NCBI GenBank assembly: GCA_018402445.1
Contig: JAGYIT010000016.1
Coordinates: forward strand, 1 to 64,000
DNA length: 64,000 nt
Source: Akkermansiaceae bacterium
GTDB lineage: Bacteria; Verrucomicrobiota; Verrucomicrobiia; Verrucomicrobiales; Akkermansiaceae
Reading direction: 5' to 3'
The position numbers and the translations under genes are program-made. A model generated the notes under the pieces. That model saw nothing but the letters and a program-made list of their open reading frames with translations. It searched no databases and was not told the origin of the DNA. Positions 31,094-39,476 of this stretch are shown here, piece by piece (position 1 is the first letter of the stretch; every line of letters starts with the position of its first letter).

Positions 31094-31771
31094 TCAGTCC
31101 TTTTTCTCCAGTTCCGCTTGGATGGCGTCGGGGAGCTGTTTACGGGATTCCAGAACCTTGTCCACGAGGCCGTAGGCGACGGATTGTTCGGCGGTCATGT
31201 AGTTGTCGCGGTCGGAGTCGTGCTCGACCTCCTCGACGGTCTTGCCGGTGTGTTTGGCGAGGATTCCGTTGAGGCGTTTTTTGAGATTGAACATGAATCC
31301 GATGGTTCGTTCAACATCGGAGGCGGTGCCTTGGGCGCCGCCGGAGACTTGGTGGATCATCACGTGGGAGTTGGGTAGGCAGAAGCGCTTGCCCTTGGTG
31401 CCGGCGGTGAGGAGGACGGAGCCCATGGAAGCAGCGATACCGATGCAGTAGGTGTTCACGTCACAGGTGAGGAACTGCATGGTGTCATACATTGCAAGGC
31501 CTGCGGTGACGGAACCGCCGGGCGAGTTGATGTAGATGTGGATGTCCTTTTTCGGATCCTGCATCTGGAGGAAAAGGAGCTGGGCGATCACCGAGGCGGC
31601 CACGCCGTCGTCGATCGGGGTCGTAATGAAGATGATACGATCCTTGAGCAGGCGCGAGTAGATGTCGAACGAGCGCTCGCCGCGTCCGTCGGACTCGATG
31701 ACGATGGGCACGTAGTAGCTGTTCTGCGGAGCCTGCGGGGAGGCGCTGTTGGAGGGTGGGAAAAGGTTCAT
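31094..31771 (-). CDS. clpP: ATP-dependent Clp protease proteolytic subunit ClpP
   Basis: A 225-residue serine peptidase. Catalytic residues: Ser115 (AASMGS), His140 (MIHQ) and Asp189 (DSDRDNYM). The oxyanion stretch SPGGSVTAG is present. The first 25 residues are an N-terminal extension or propeptide. Its ATG overlaps the tig stop (ATGA at 31768-31771), so expression is coupled to trigger factor. It forms the tetradecamer served by ClpX. Confidence 0.95.
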   Translation of the reverse strand: MNLFPPSNSASPQAPQNSYYVPIVIESDGRGERSFDIYSRLLKDRIIFITTPIDDGVAASVIAQLLFLQMQDPKKDIHIYINSPGGSVTAGLAMYDTMQFLTCDVNTYCIGIAASMGSVLLTAGTKGKRFCLPNSHVMIHQVSGGAQGTASDVERTIGFMFNLKKRLNGILAKHTGKTVEEVEHDSDRDNYMTAEQSVAYGLVDKVLESRKQLPDAIQAELEKKD

Positions 31772-33114
31772 GGCTGTTCGGCGGTTGCGGTTTCAAGTTC
31801 CTCGGCGGAAACTTCCGTGACTTTCGCGTGCTCGACGAGGAAGTCAATGGTGCGCCCGATGAGGAGCGAGTTGCGGATCGACTGGATGCGACGGGTGCGC
31901 TGGAGATCCTTGATGACATTCTTGATCGGCTCCTTGCGGGACTCCGCGATGCGGGAAATGTGGGCGAGCAGATCCGTCTCAGTGACGGTGATTTTTTCAG
32001 CGGCGGCGATTTCCTGGAGCAGGAAGTTTGTGCGGAGGTTGGTTACGGCGCGCTGCGTGGCGACGGAGAAGATCTCCTCCTGGCGCTGCATCATCTCCTC
32101 GTCAGACGCGCCCTGCTTGCTGCCTTCCTCGACGAGGCTATTGGCCTGGCTCTGGGTCTCGCGCATCACGATTTCCTCGGGCAGATCGAAGCTGACCGAT
32201 TTATTCAGATGCTCTACGATCTGGTTGACCTTGAACTCGCCGATTTGCTTCTCCTTTTCCCCGGCCATGTTGCCGCGGATGAGTTCTTTGAGTTCGTCGA
32301 GGGTGTTGCCTGGAAGGAGCTTCTCTGCGAAGGTGTCGTCGAGTTCGGGGAGCTTGCTGGCCTTGATGCCGCGGAGAGTGGTGTGGAGGGTGATTTCTTT
32401 GCCGCGCAGTTCCTCGAAGGGGAATTCCTCGCCGAGCGTAATGGAGACGGCCTTTTCCTCGCCTTCGTTCATGCCGGCGAGCTGTTCTGCATAGCCGGGC
32501 AGGAAAGCGCCTTCCTTGATGGGTAGCCAGTGGTTCTCGCGCTTGGCAAGGTATTGGCCTTTTTCACCGATCACCTCGGTCAGCGGCTGTCCGTCTAGGG
32601 TGGTGGTGAAATCGACAATCGCGATGTCATCCGTTTGGAGGGCGCGTCCGGTAACGTCCTCAAACTCGGCGAGACGTTCACGCAGGTTTTGGAGTTGGAC
32701 ATCGAGTTCGGCGTCGGTGATCTCGGCGGGCGGGGCTTTCACCTCAATGCCTTTGTATTCCGGTAGCGTGAACTCGGGCGCGAGGATCAGCTTCGTCTCA
32801 AAGGCGATGGAGCCGTCCGGGCGTTCGTTGAGATTGTCGGGGAAGCCGAAATCGAGCACCTTGAGGTTTTCCTTCGCCAGCGCCTGGTCGCAGGCTTCGC
32901 CGAAAAGAGCTTCGGTCAGTTCCTCGGAGATCTGTTTCCCGAAACGCTTCTGGATCACGTTTTTAGGGGCTTTGCCGGGGCGGAATCCGGCGATCTTCGC
33001 CTGTGAGGCGTAGGAGGAGGCGATCTCCGCGCGCTTCGCCGCGACATCGGCGGCCGGAACCTCCACGTTGAGGGTTGCGATGCACTTCGGCTGTTTTTCG
33101 ACGACGATATTCAT
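31768..33114 (-). CDS. tig: Trigger factor, ribosome-associated chaperone
   Basis: A 448-residue protein of the usual length. The N-terminal ribosome-binding domain contains [16 protein letters not shown] (the GFRxGxxP signature region, about 43-58); the PPIase domain of FKBP type runs about 155-245 ([16 protein letters not shown]...[20 protein letters not shown]); the C-terminal chaperone arms follow ([24 protein letters not shown] helices). It binds nascent chains at the exit tunnel. First gene of the minus-strand tig-clpP unit; the promoter should lie in 33115-33260. Confidence 0.95.
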   Translation of the reverse strand: MNIVVEKQPKCIATLNVEVPAADVAAKRAEIASSYASQAKIAGFRPGKAPKNVIQKRFGKQISEELTEALFGEACDQALAKENLKVLDFGFPDNLNERPDGSIAFETKLILAPEFTLPEYKGIEVKAPPAEITDAELDVQLQNLRERLAEFEDVTGRALQTDDIAIVDFTTTLDGQPLTEVIGEKGQYLAKRENHWLPIKEGAFLPGYAEQLAGMNEGEEKAVSITLGEEFPFEELRGKEITLHTTLRGIKASKLPELDDTFAEKLLPGNTLDELKELIRGNMAGEKEKQIGEFKVNQIVEHLNKSVSFDLPEEIVMRETQSQANSLVEEGSKQGASDEEMMQRQEEIFSVATQRAVTNLRTNFLLQEIAAAEKITVTETDLLAHISRIAESRKEPIKNVIKDLQRTRRIQSIRNSLLIGRTIDFLVEHAKVTEVSAEELETATAEQP

Positions 33115-33358
33115 AAAGGTTCTGCGTTGGGAGGGGGAAACTAGGGGCGGGCGGGCGGTGTTGGCAACTTACAACTCGCCAAAATTACTCCAATCCGCCC
33201 GACGGGTATGCGGTAGATGCGGGTGCCGGACTTTCCGGCAGGGTGATTTTCGCGCTGTCATGCCTATGGAAAACACCCGAAGCACGCCAGACGACGTTTG
33301 CGGGCTTCTCCGCGATGACAAGCGCGCTGCGGACGGGAAAACCGGCTCCCCTTGGCTC

Positions 33359-34477
33359 TTACCACAGCCCCACGAAGCCCAGATACCATTGCCAGAGCCG
33401 CCAACCTCCGAACATCCACGCGGCGGCTCCCATCGCCAAGAAGGGGCCGAAGGGCAGCTGCTTGCCGAAACCAATGCGGCCGATGAGGGCGGCGATGAGG
33501 GCGAAAAGCGACGCCGCGAAAAGCGAGAAGAACACGCCGCTCCAGCCGAAGAACGCGCCGATCATCCCAAGCAGATGAACGTCCCCCATGCCCATCGCCT
33601 CGCGCGGGATCACAGCTCCCCTCGCTTGGCCGCTGAGGGATTTCATCTTCGCAAGCTCGAACGACCGTCCGTCCGCAAGCTGGATGCCACTCTCGCGGAT
33701 GATGAGTTCGCCCGCACCGGTTTCCTCGCCGTCCACCACGACCTCGGTGGCATCCACGACGAGCCGATCGGTCTTGCGCGAGAAAATGTCCCACCACGGG
33801 ACTTCCTCGCCATCGATTACGAAGAGCATGGGGTCATCGTCGCCCACCGGTTCGCGCAGAGACCACTCGACTTCCTTGTCGAACTTCATCGCCTTTTTCC
33901 CGAAGGCCATTTTTCCGAGCTCCACGACCGCCCACAGCCCGAAGAAGCCCGCGGTCCAGCCGATGCCGCCGCCGAGCAAACCTTGCCACCATGTCCCGCC
34001 GAAGCCGGAAAGGGCGGGCAACTGCGGCCATACCGCGCAGGCGATGAGGCCGATCGCGGAACCCGCCCAGGTGAGGTTCGTCGGGATAATGAGATGCTCG
34101 GCGTCGATCCAAGTGATGGCGACAAACAGGGCGAGCAGCACCCAGAGGAAAGGGGCGACCTGAGGAGGAAACAGCCACCAAGCTAGCACGAACAGCACGG
34201 CGGTGACGAACTCGACGGCGATGTAGCGGAACGGAATTGGCGCGGCACAATGGCCGCATTTCCCCCGCAGGAAAAGCCAGCTTACGATCGGCAGGTTCTG
34301 CCACAGGGAAAGCTGGTTCTTGCAGAGCGGGCAGAACGATCGGTTCGGCTTGTTCACCGACATGCCCAGCGGTAGGCGATAGATGACGACGTTCAAGAAC
34401 GATCCGATACACGCCCCGATCATGCCCACCGGAATCAGCCAGATCCAGTGATCAAAAGGCGGATAGATCACAGGCAC
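33359..34477 (-). CDS. Prepilin peptidase (A24 family) with a polar insertion
   Basis: A 372-residue inner-membrane aspartic peptidase and N-methylase for type IV pilins or pseudopilins. The N-terminal part has GSFLNVVIYRLP and the zinc cysteines Cys49/Cys52 and Cys74/Cys77. Catalytic Asp125 (TWIDAEHLIIP) and Asp299 (MGMGDVHLLG) are both present. About 100 polar residues (FDKEVEWSLREPVGDDDP to LSGQARGAVIPREA) are inserted between the two catalytic segments, so the protein is longer than the usual 250-290 residues. GTG start (34477). No pilin genes are in the window. Confidence 0.88.
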   Translation of the reverse strand: MPVIYPPFDHWIWLIPVGMIGACIGSFLNVVIYRLPLGMSVNKPNRSFCPLCKNQLSLWQNLPIVSWLFLRGKCGHCAAPIPFRYIAVEFVTAVLFVLAWWLFPPQVAPFLWVLLALFVAITWIDAEHLIIPTNLTWAGSAIGLIACAVWPQLPALSGFGGTWWQGLLGGGIGWTAGFFGLWAVVELGKMAFGKKAMKFDKEVEWSLREPVGDDDPMLFVIDGEEVPWWDIFSRKTDRLVVDATEVVVDGEETGAGELIIRESGIQLADGRSFELAKMKSLSGQARGAVIPREAMGMGDVHLLGMIGAFFGWSGVFFSLFAASLFALIAALIGRIGFGKQLPFGPFLAMGAAAWMFGGWRLWQWYLGFVGLW

Positions 34478-34606
34478 GCTCGCCTCCTTTCCATTGTTGG
34501 GTCAGTCCTTTCGGATTGTTTTTTTGGGCTAGCTATCATGAGTTTGTGCTCAATGTTCGTAGATTCTTTGCAGTAGCCTGTTCATTTCTTCCAGCCTATT
34601 CTTGTC

Positions 34607-34876
34607 TTACCGCCCAGCGGAAACCAAGCGACAGACGGATGTCGGGCTTCCCATGGCAAGGCGTTGTGAAAAACAGCCGTTCCCAACTCCAGTCCGCTCC
34701 CTGATCACCATCGCTAGGAACTTGTCCTTGAATGATTTCTCCCCCAGATACCAACCTTTGCGAAGCGCCTCCATTACCTTTCCATCCACCTCACCACCAT
34801 GGTTCGAAGCTCTCGCTTCCAGCCATCCGAAAAGATCCCGATACTCCCAATACTCTAAAAAATCAATCCGCAAGCA
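34607..34876 (-). pseudogene. C-terminal remnant of a REP-associated (RAYT/IS200-like) transposase
   Basis: The frame reads RIDFLEYWEYRDLFGWLEAR followed by EALRKGWYLGEKSFKDKFLA, the conserved C-terminal segment of RAYT-type Y1 transposases (ALR-GWYLG...F). No HUH or catalytic Tyr domain precedes it; upstream toward 34940 the frame is quickly lost. The tail after about residue 65 looks random. A decayed transposase, notable because REP-like and modular repeats occur in the window. The family call is by eye. Confidence 0.45.
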
Positions 34877-34940
34877 CCCCCATACTAGGCGCTATACTAC
34901 GCGAAGATCCTGACGGCGGTAGGGTGAGGGCGGTATCGCA

Positions 34941-35930
34941 TCAGCCCGGAATCAGATCCTTCACGGCATCCTTTTCCTCAAGCAGTTCGTTGATCGTTGC
35001 ATCGATCTTGGTTTGCGAAAACTCGCTAACCGGCACGCCCTGCACGACTTCCCATGATCCATCCGCCTTGGTGCGGATGGGCATGGAGGCCATGATGCCT
35101 TTCTCGATGCCGTAGGAGCCGTCCGAGCAGATGGCGACGGAGTGCCAGTCGCCTTCCGGGGTCGGGGTGATGAGGCTTTTCACGGTATCCATCGCAGCGT
35201 TGGCAGCAGAAGCGGCAGATGAGGCTCCGCGGGCCGCGATGATCGCCGCACCGCGCTGCTGGACGGTCTTGATGAACTCGCCCTCCAGCCATGCGGTATC
35301 GCTGATGAAATCGTTGACGGGCTTGCCCTTGATCTTCGCATTGGTGAAATCGGGATACTGCGTGGCGGAGTGATTGCCCCAGATGCAGAGGTTCGTGACA
35401 TCCGAACAATGCACGCCGGCCTTCGCCGCGAGCTGGCTCTTGGCACGATTCTCATCAAGGCGGGTCATCGCGAAAAAGCGGTCGTTCGGCACGCCTTCCG
35501 CATTATTCATCGCGATCAGGGCATTGGTGTTGCAGGGGTTTCCAACCACCAGCACGCGCACATCCTTCGCCGCCGAGCGGGCGATGGCCTGGCCTTGGCC
35601 GGTGAAAATCTTGCCATTGATACCGAGCAGATCCGCGCGCTCCATCCCCGCCTTGCGTGGAACGGAACCGATCAACAGCGCCCAGTTCGCGCCCGCGAAA
35701 CCTTCGTCGAGATCCGTCGTGGCGACGACCTCCCTCAATAGCGGAAACGCGCAGTCATCCAGCTCCATCACCACGCCCTTGAGCGCGGGAAGACCCGGCT
35801 CGATCTCAATCAGGCGGAGGTTGACAGGCTGGTCTTCGCCGAAGACGAAACCGGAGGCGATGCGGAAAAGGATGGCGTAGCCGATCTGGCCGGCTGCTCC
35901 CGTGATGGATACGGTGATGGGTGCTTTCAT
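34941..35930 (-). CDS. mdh: Malate dehydrogenase
   Basis: A 329-residue NAD-dependent enzyme of the cytosolic/group-2 type, interconverting malate and oxaloacetate in the TCA cycle. The dinucleotide-binding loop GAAGQIGY is at 11-18; substrate-binding Arg in [21 protein letters not shown]; catalytic Asp/Arg region [13 protein letters not shown]; catalytic His in [12 protein letters not shown]. Normal length. ATG start at 35930. It stands alone on the minus strand. Confidence 0.95.
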   Translation of the reverse strand: MKAPITVSITGAAGQIGYAILFRIASGFVFGEDQPVNLRLIEIEPGLPALKGVVMELDDCAFPLLREVVATTDLDEGFAGANWALLIGSVPRKAGMERADLLGINGKIFTGQGQAIARSAAKDVRVLVVGNPCNTNALIAMNNAEGVPNDRFFAMTRLDENRAKSQLAAKAGVHCSDVTNLCIWGNHSATQYPDFTNAKIKGKPVNDFISDTAWLEGEFIKTVQQRGAAIIAARGASSAASAANAAMDTVKSLITPTPEGDWHSVAICSDGSYGIEKGIMASMPIRTKADGSWEVVQGVPVSEFSQTKIDATINELLEEKDAVKDLIPG

Positions 35931-35996
35931 GATATTATTCTGACGGGATGAGCATAAGGCGGCACTCTTTCGGCTGGCCAGAGGAATTTGGTGCCC

Positions 35997-37190
35997 TCAA
36001 CCCCTCCTGATCTTCGAGCCGCTGAAGAAAACCGTCATGCGATAGACACGCTTGTGGCGGGTGGTGATCTCGCCGGTGGTAAGGTCGATTTTTTCCGGGA
36101 TCTCCAAGCGGTGGATATCGACCATGGCTTGGAATCCGCGCTCGGAGAAGATGTCGATGAGCATGGCCACGGCGAGGGTGTCGTGGAAAAGGGCGTCCTC
36201 GGTGTTGATGGTGGCGCGGCCGGTTACGGCGTAGCGTTTGATCACCGGCATCATCTTTTCCTGGACGAAATCGACCACGGCTTGGAACAGATCGGATTGC
36301 TGGACTTGGTATCCATCGAGGCGGTTCACCAGTTCCTGCCGGGCTTGGAGCACGATCTCATCCGCCAGAGGGATGTGCCGCAGGGTGTCATAGGTGCGGG
36401 GATCGAGTTCCAGCGAGCTCTGGTAATCGAGCTCGCGGATGATGTTGCGCCGCACCTCCTCAACGGGCGCCTGAGCGTTGATGAAATGGTAGTGGAAGAT
36501 CTGTTTCAGCGAGACCAGCGCGTCATAGGTCTTCTCTTTGAAGGTGCGGTAGCGGTTGCGGGCGAGTTCGGGATCGAAGTCCGTGGGTCTCACCTCCATC
36601 AACTCCCCTACCCCGGCGTGTTCCACCTCCGCGTTGTGGGCGAGCGTTTCCTGGCCGCGCTTGAGCTGGCGGGCGATACTTTCCGCCTCATCGACGAAGA
36701 GCACCATGATATGGAAAACCGGCTGGCGGAAATGATGCGCCTGCGCGGTATCGGAAAACTGCCGCCGCAGCATGACCATGCGGTCGTAAAGCATTTTCAG
36801 GCACTCCACCTGCACGTTCGTGCGCGGAAAGCCGTCGAGCACCGCGCTGTCCCGGAACTCGGGCCTTAGCAGTTCATGGAAAAGCAGTCGCAGCACCTCC
36901 TCGTCTCCGACCATGCCGCCGCCCGCCTTGATTTTCCGAGCCTCCGGGGAATCAAGGAGCTGGCTAACGACGATGGGCTCCGCCTTGATGCCGCGCACCT
37001 TGCGGATGTAATCCGTGTTCGTCCCCTTGCCCGAACCCGGTGCGCCGCCGAGTAGGATCAGCTCCTTGGGGAAACGCAGGTTCTCGACGCCGAAGGAATC
37101 CTCCAGTTCCTTCCACACGCGGTTGAAAATAAGTTGAGCGTCCTTGATCTCAAGGTCGGCAGGCGGTGTTGCGGATGATTTCTGGCTCAC
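35997..37190 (-). CDS. Adenylate kinase-like nucleoside monophosphate kinase with long C-terminal part
   Basis: A 397-residue protein. The P-loop GAPGSGKGT is at 49-57, an NMP-kinase-like lid/acceptor region follows (GGGMVGDEEVLRLLFHELLR, DGFPRTNVQVECLKM, the DGFPR motif being diagnostic), then about 200 residues not found in bacterial Adk. Overall it is about twice the usual adenylate kinase length; the C-terminal half (DYQSSLELDPRTYDTLRHIP...ITTRHKRVYRMTVFF) is not recognised. I take GTG 37190 (MSQKSSATPP); the frame also allows GTG 37253. Probably phosphorylates a nucleoside monophosphate, but a regulatory role is possible. Confidence 0.72.
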   Translation of the reverse strand: MSQKSSATPPADLEIKDAQLIFNRVWKELEDSFGVENLRFPKELILLGGAPGSGKGTNTDYIRKVRGIKAEPIVVSQLLDSPEARKIKAGGGMVGDEEVLRLLFHELLRPEFRDSAVLDGFPRTNVQVECLKMLYDRMVMLRRQFSDTAQAHHFRQPVFHIMVLFVDEAESIARQLKRGQETLAHNAEVEHAGVGELMEVRPTDFDPELARNRYRTFKEKTYDALVSLKQIFHYHFINAQAPVEEVRRNIIRELDYQSSLELDPRTYDTLRHIPLADEIVLQARQELVNRLDGYQVQQSDLFQAVVDFVQEKMMPVIKRYAVTGRATINTEDALFHDTLAVAMLIDIFSERGFQAMVDIHRLEIPEKIDLTTGEITTRHKRVYRMTVFFSGSKIRRG

Positions 37191-37297
37191 GGGTAGGGAC
37201 AGCAAAGGGGAACCGGCCGGATACGTCCAGACAAGCCGCAACTTTCCACTCACCTTTCGGCCTTGGAATCCACCCGCGTAGCCCTACCCTCGCTGCC

Positions 37298-37981
37298 ATG
37301 TCCGACCCAAGCATCGATTTCTACAACGCCGCCCTAGACGCGATCCAGGCCGGCCGCCTCGACGAAGCGCTCAGCGCCGCCGAAAACTCACTCACCGAAA
37401 ACCCGAAGGATGCCGAGACATGGCAGCTCTATGTAATCGTCCTCAACGCGCTCGGCCGCAGCGAGGACGCGCGGAAAGCGACAGAAAAACTCCGCGAACT
37501 CGGCCTCGGCAAGGCGGATGATTTCCTCCTCCAAGCGGCAGAAGCGGCCTCCTCCGGGAATCTCACCACCGCGATTTCACATTACGAGTCCGCGTTGGAA
37601 ACAGGCGGCGACCGGCCGGAAATCCACGCTGGATACGCACTCGCGCTGATGGAAGCGGATCGCCCGGAGGAAGCCCTCGCCGCCGCCAGAAAGTCCGTTT
37701 CGCTCGCCCCGGATGACGCCCGCGCGAACTACGCTCTCGGCCACATCCTCCGGCTCCGCGGGGAAAACGACGAAGCGCTCTCCGCCCTCACCGTTGCGGC
37801 AAACGCCGAACCCGATCTGATGCTCGCCGTTTACGAACAGGGCATGTTGCTGGCCGACAAGGACAGGCTGGAGGAAGCCTTGGAAAATTTTACAAGGTAT
37901 CTCAAAGCGAACCCCGGCGACCCCAGCGCGGTTCAGGCTGTCGAGAGCATCCGTCACCGGATGCGTCCCGAGACCCGTTGA
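37298..37981 (+). CDS. TPR-repeat protein (cytoplasmic)
   Basis: A 227-residue protein made of about six tetratricopeptide repeats: AALDAIQAGRLDEALSAAEN, ETWQLYVIVLNALGRSEDAR, LLQAAEAASSGNLTTAISHY, EIHAGYALALMEADRPEEAL, ARANYALGHILRLRGENDEA, LAVYEQGMLLADKDRLEEAL. No signal peptide. The ATG at 37298 gives MSDPSIDFYNAA, a natural repeat start. It is divergent from the kinase-like gene and convergent with the esterase. Likely a protein-interaction scaffold; no partner is evident. Confidence 0.75.
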   Translation: MSDPSIDFYNAALDAIQAGRLDEALSAAENSLTENPKDAETWQLYVIVLNALGRSEDARKATEKLRELGLGKADDFLLQAAEAASSGNLTTAISHYESALETGGDRPEIHAGYALALMEADRPEEALAAARKSVSLAPDDARANYALGHILRLRGENDEALSALTVAANAEPDLMLAVYEQGMLLADKDRLEEALENFTRYLKANPGDPSAVQAVESIRHRMRPETR

Positions 37982-37984
37982 AAA

Positions 37985-39368
37985 TCAGGGCAAGTCCGTG
38001 CGGAACGGCGAGGCGGGCAGGCCGTCCTTGTTGAAAAGGTTCACGTCCGGCACGTTTTCCCAGCCGTAGCGGACGGCTTTCGGATCGGCCACGCCCTCGG
38101 CGGAAACAACTACTTTGTCGCCCTCGATCACGGCCTTCGCCGGAACGAATTTTCCGTCAACTCCCGCGATAGTGAATCCTTTCAGGTCGCCGTCCTTGGC
38201 GACAAGACCGCCGCCGATGTGGCCGAAGGAAATCACCACCTTGCCGCCCGCCGCTTTCATCGATTCGTAGAGCGGCCCGGAATACACGATTTTTTCACCG
38301 TAAGCCAACGGCGCGCGCGGCCAGCGACAAGCGATGTCCGACGGGTTCCTTCTGCTTCGGATGGATATCGTTCGCGTCGCCGTAATCCGTAGTCACCGCC
38401 ATCGCGGTGTTCTTGGATTTGGCGAGGGTGAGGAACTGCGCCTCACGGATCTCGGGCGGCTGGCCTTTGAAGGGGGCGATCTGGACGTAGAGGAACGGGA
38501 AATCACCCAGCTTCCACTTCGTGCGCCAGTCCGCGATCATGGCGGGGAAAAGGGTCTGGTATTCCTTGGATTTTCGGGCGTTCGACTCGCCCTGATACCA
38601 GATCACACCCTTCATGCCGTAGGGCACGACGGGGGCGATCATGGCATTATAGAGTGCGGCCGGGAAGTTCTGCGCGCCTTTCTCCGGAAGCGCGGCGGCC
38701 GCCTTGAGCTGATCCGCATAGCCTTTCAGCTCCGGATGCCCCTCGAAACCCTCGGAGCTCGTCCATGCCTGCGCCGGCGTGCCACCCCATGAGGTGCTGA
38801 TGATGCCGACCGGCACGCCAAGCTTCGTCTGAAGATCGCGGGCGAAATAATAGCCCACCGCCGAGAATTTCCCGACCGTCTCCGGCGAGCATTCCTGCCA
38901 GCTTCCTTTCACCTCATCCACCGGTTCCAGGGAGGTTGTTTGCGCCACCGTGATCATGCGGATCTGCGGGAAATTCGCCTTCGGCTTCTCCACCTCGGGT
39001 TGGAAAGATTGGTTGAGCGTCCACTGCATGTTCGATTGGCCGGAAGCCACCCAGACCTCGCCCACCAGCAGGTTGTTCACCGTGACCTCGTTGTCGCCGG
39101 AAATTTTCATCGAGAAGGGGCCGCCCGCTTCGAGGGGTTTCAGCTCCACCTTCCACTTGCCTCCCTGCGCCGTGGTGGTGGCCGTTTGCCCGGCGAGCTC
39201 GACGGTGACTTTCTCACCATCGTTCGCGGTGCCCCAGACCGGGACGTTCTGCCCGCGCTGGAGCACTGCTCCGTCGGAGAAAAGGATGTTGGGTTTCACC
39301 TCGGCATGAAGCAGGCCGGAGGACAAGGTGGCTCCGAGGAGCAGGAGGCGGGTGGTTTTGGGTCTCAT
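37985..39368 (-). pseudogene. Sialate O-acetylesterase (SASA family), broken by a +1 frameshift
   Basis: Two frames make one protein of about 460 residues. The first (38295-39368) has a signal peptide, a beta-rich N-terminus and the SGNH-like SASA core, with the GQSNMQW block (VASGQSNMQWTLN, catalytic Ser) and DIHPKQKEPVGHRLSLAARA (the DxxH pair). The second (37985 to about 38308) continues LAYGEKIVYSGPLYESMK into the C-terminal beta domain. One extra base at about 38309 separates them. The intact enzyme would remove acetyl groups from sialic acids or plant/algal sugars in the periplasm. Both parts are well preserved, so the break could be a sequence error. Confidence 0.8.
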
Positions 39369-39476
39369 GTGTTTTCGTTTTACGCGGATACGCTGATATG
39401 TCTCTCACCAATTTCACCTGCGCAATGATCGGCGCCCGCGCTGAAAGATTCGTGATTTCATCGACCCATCAAGGGC

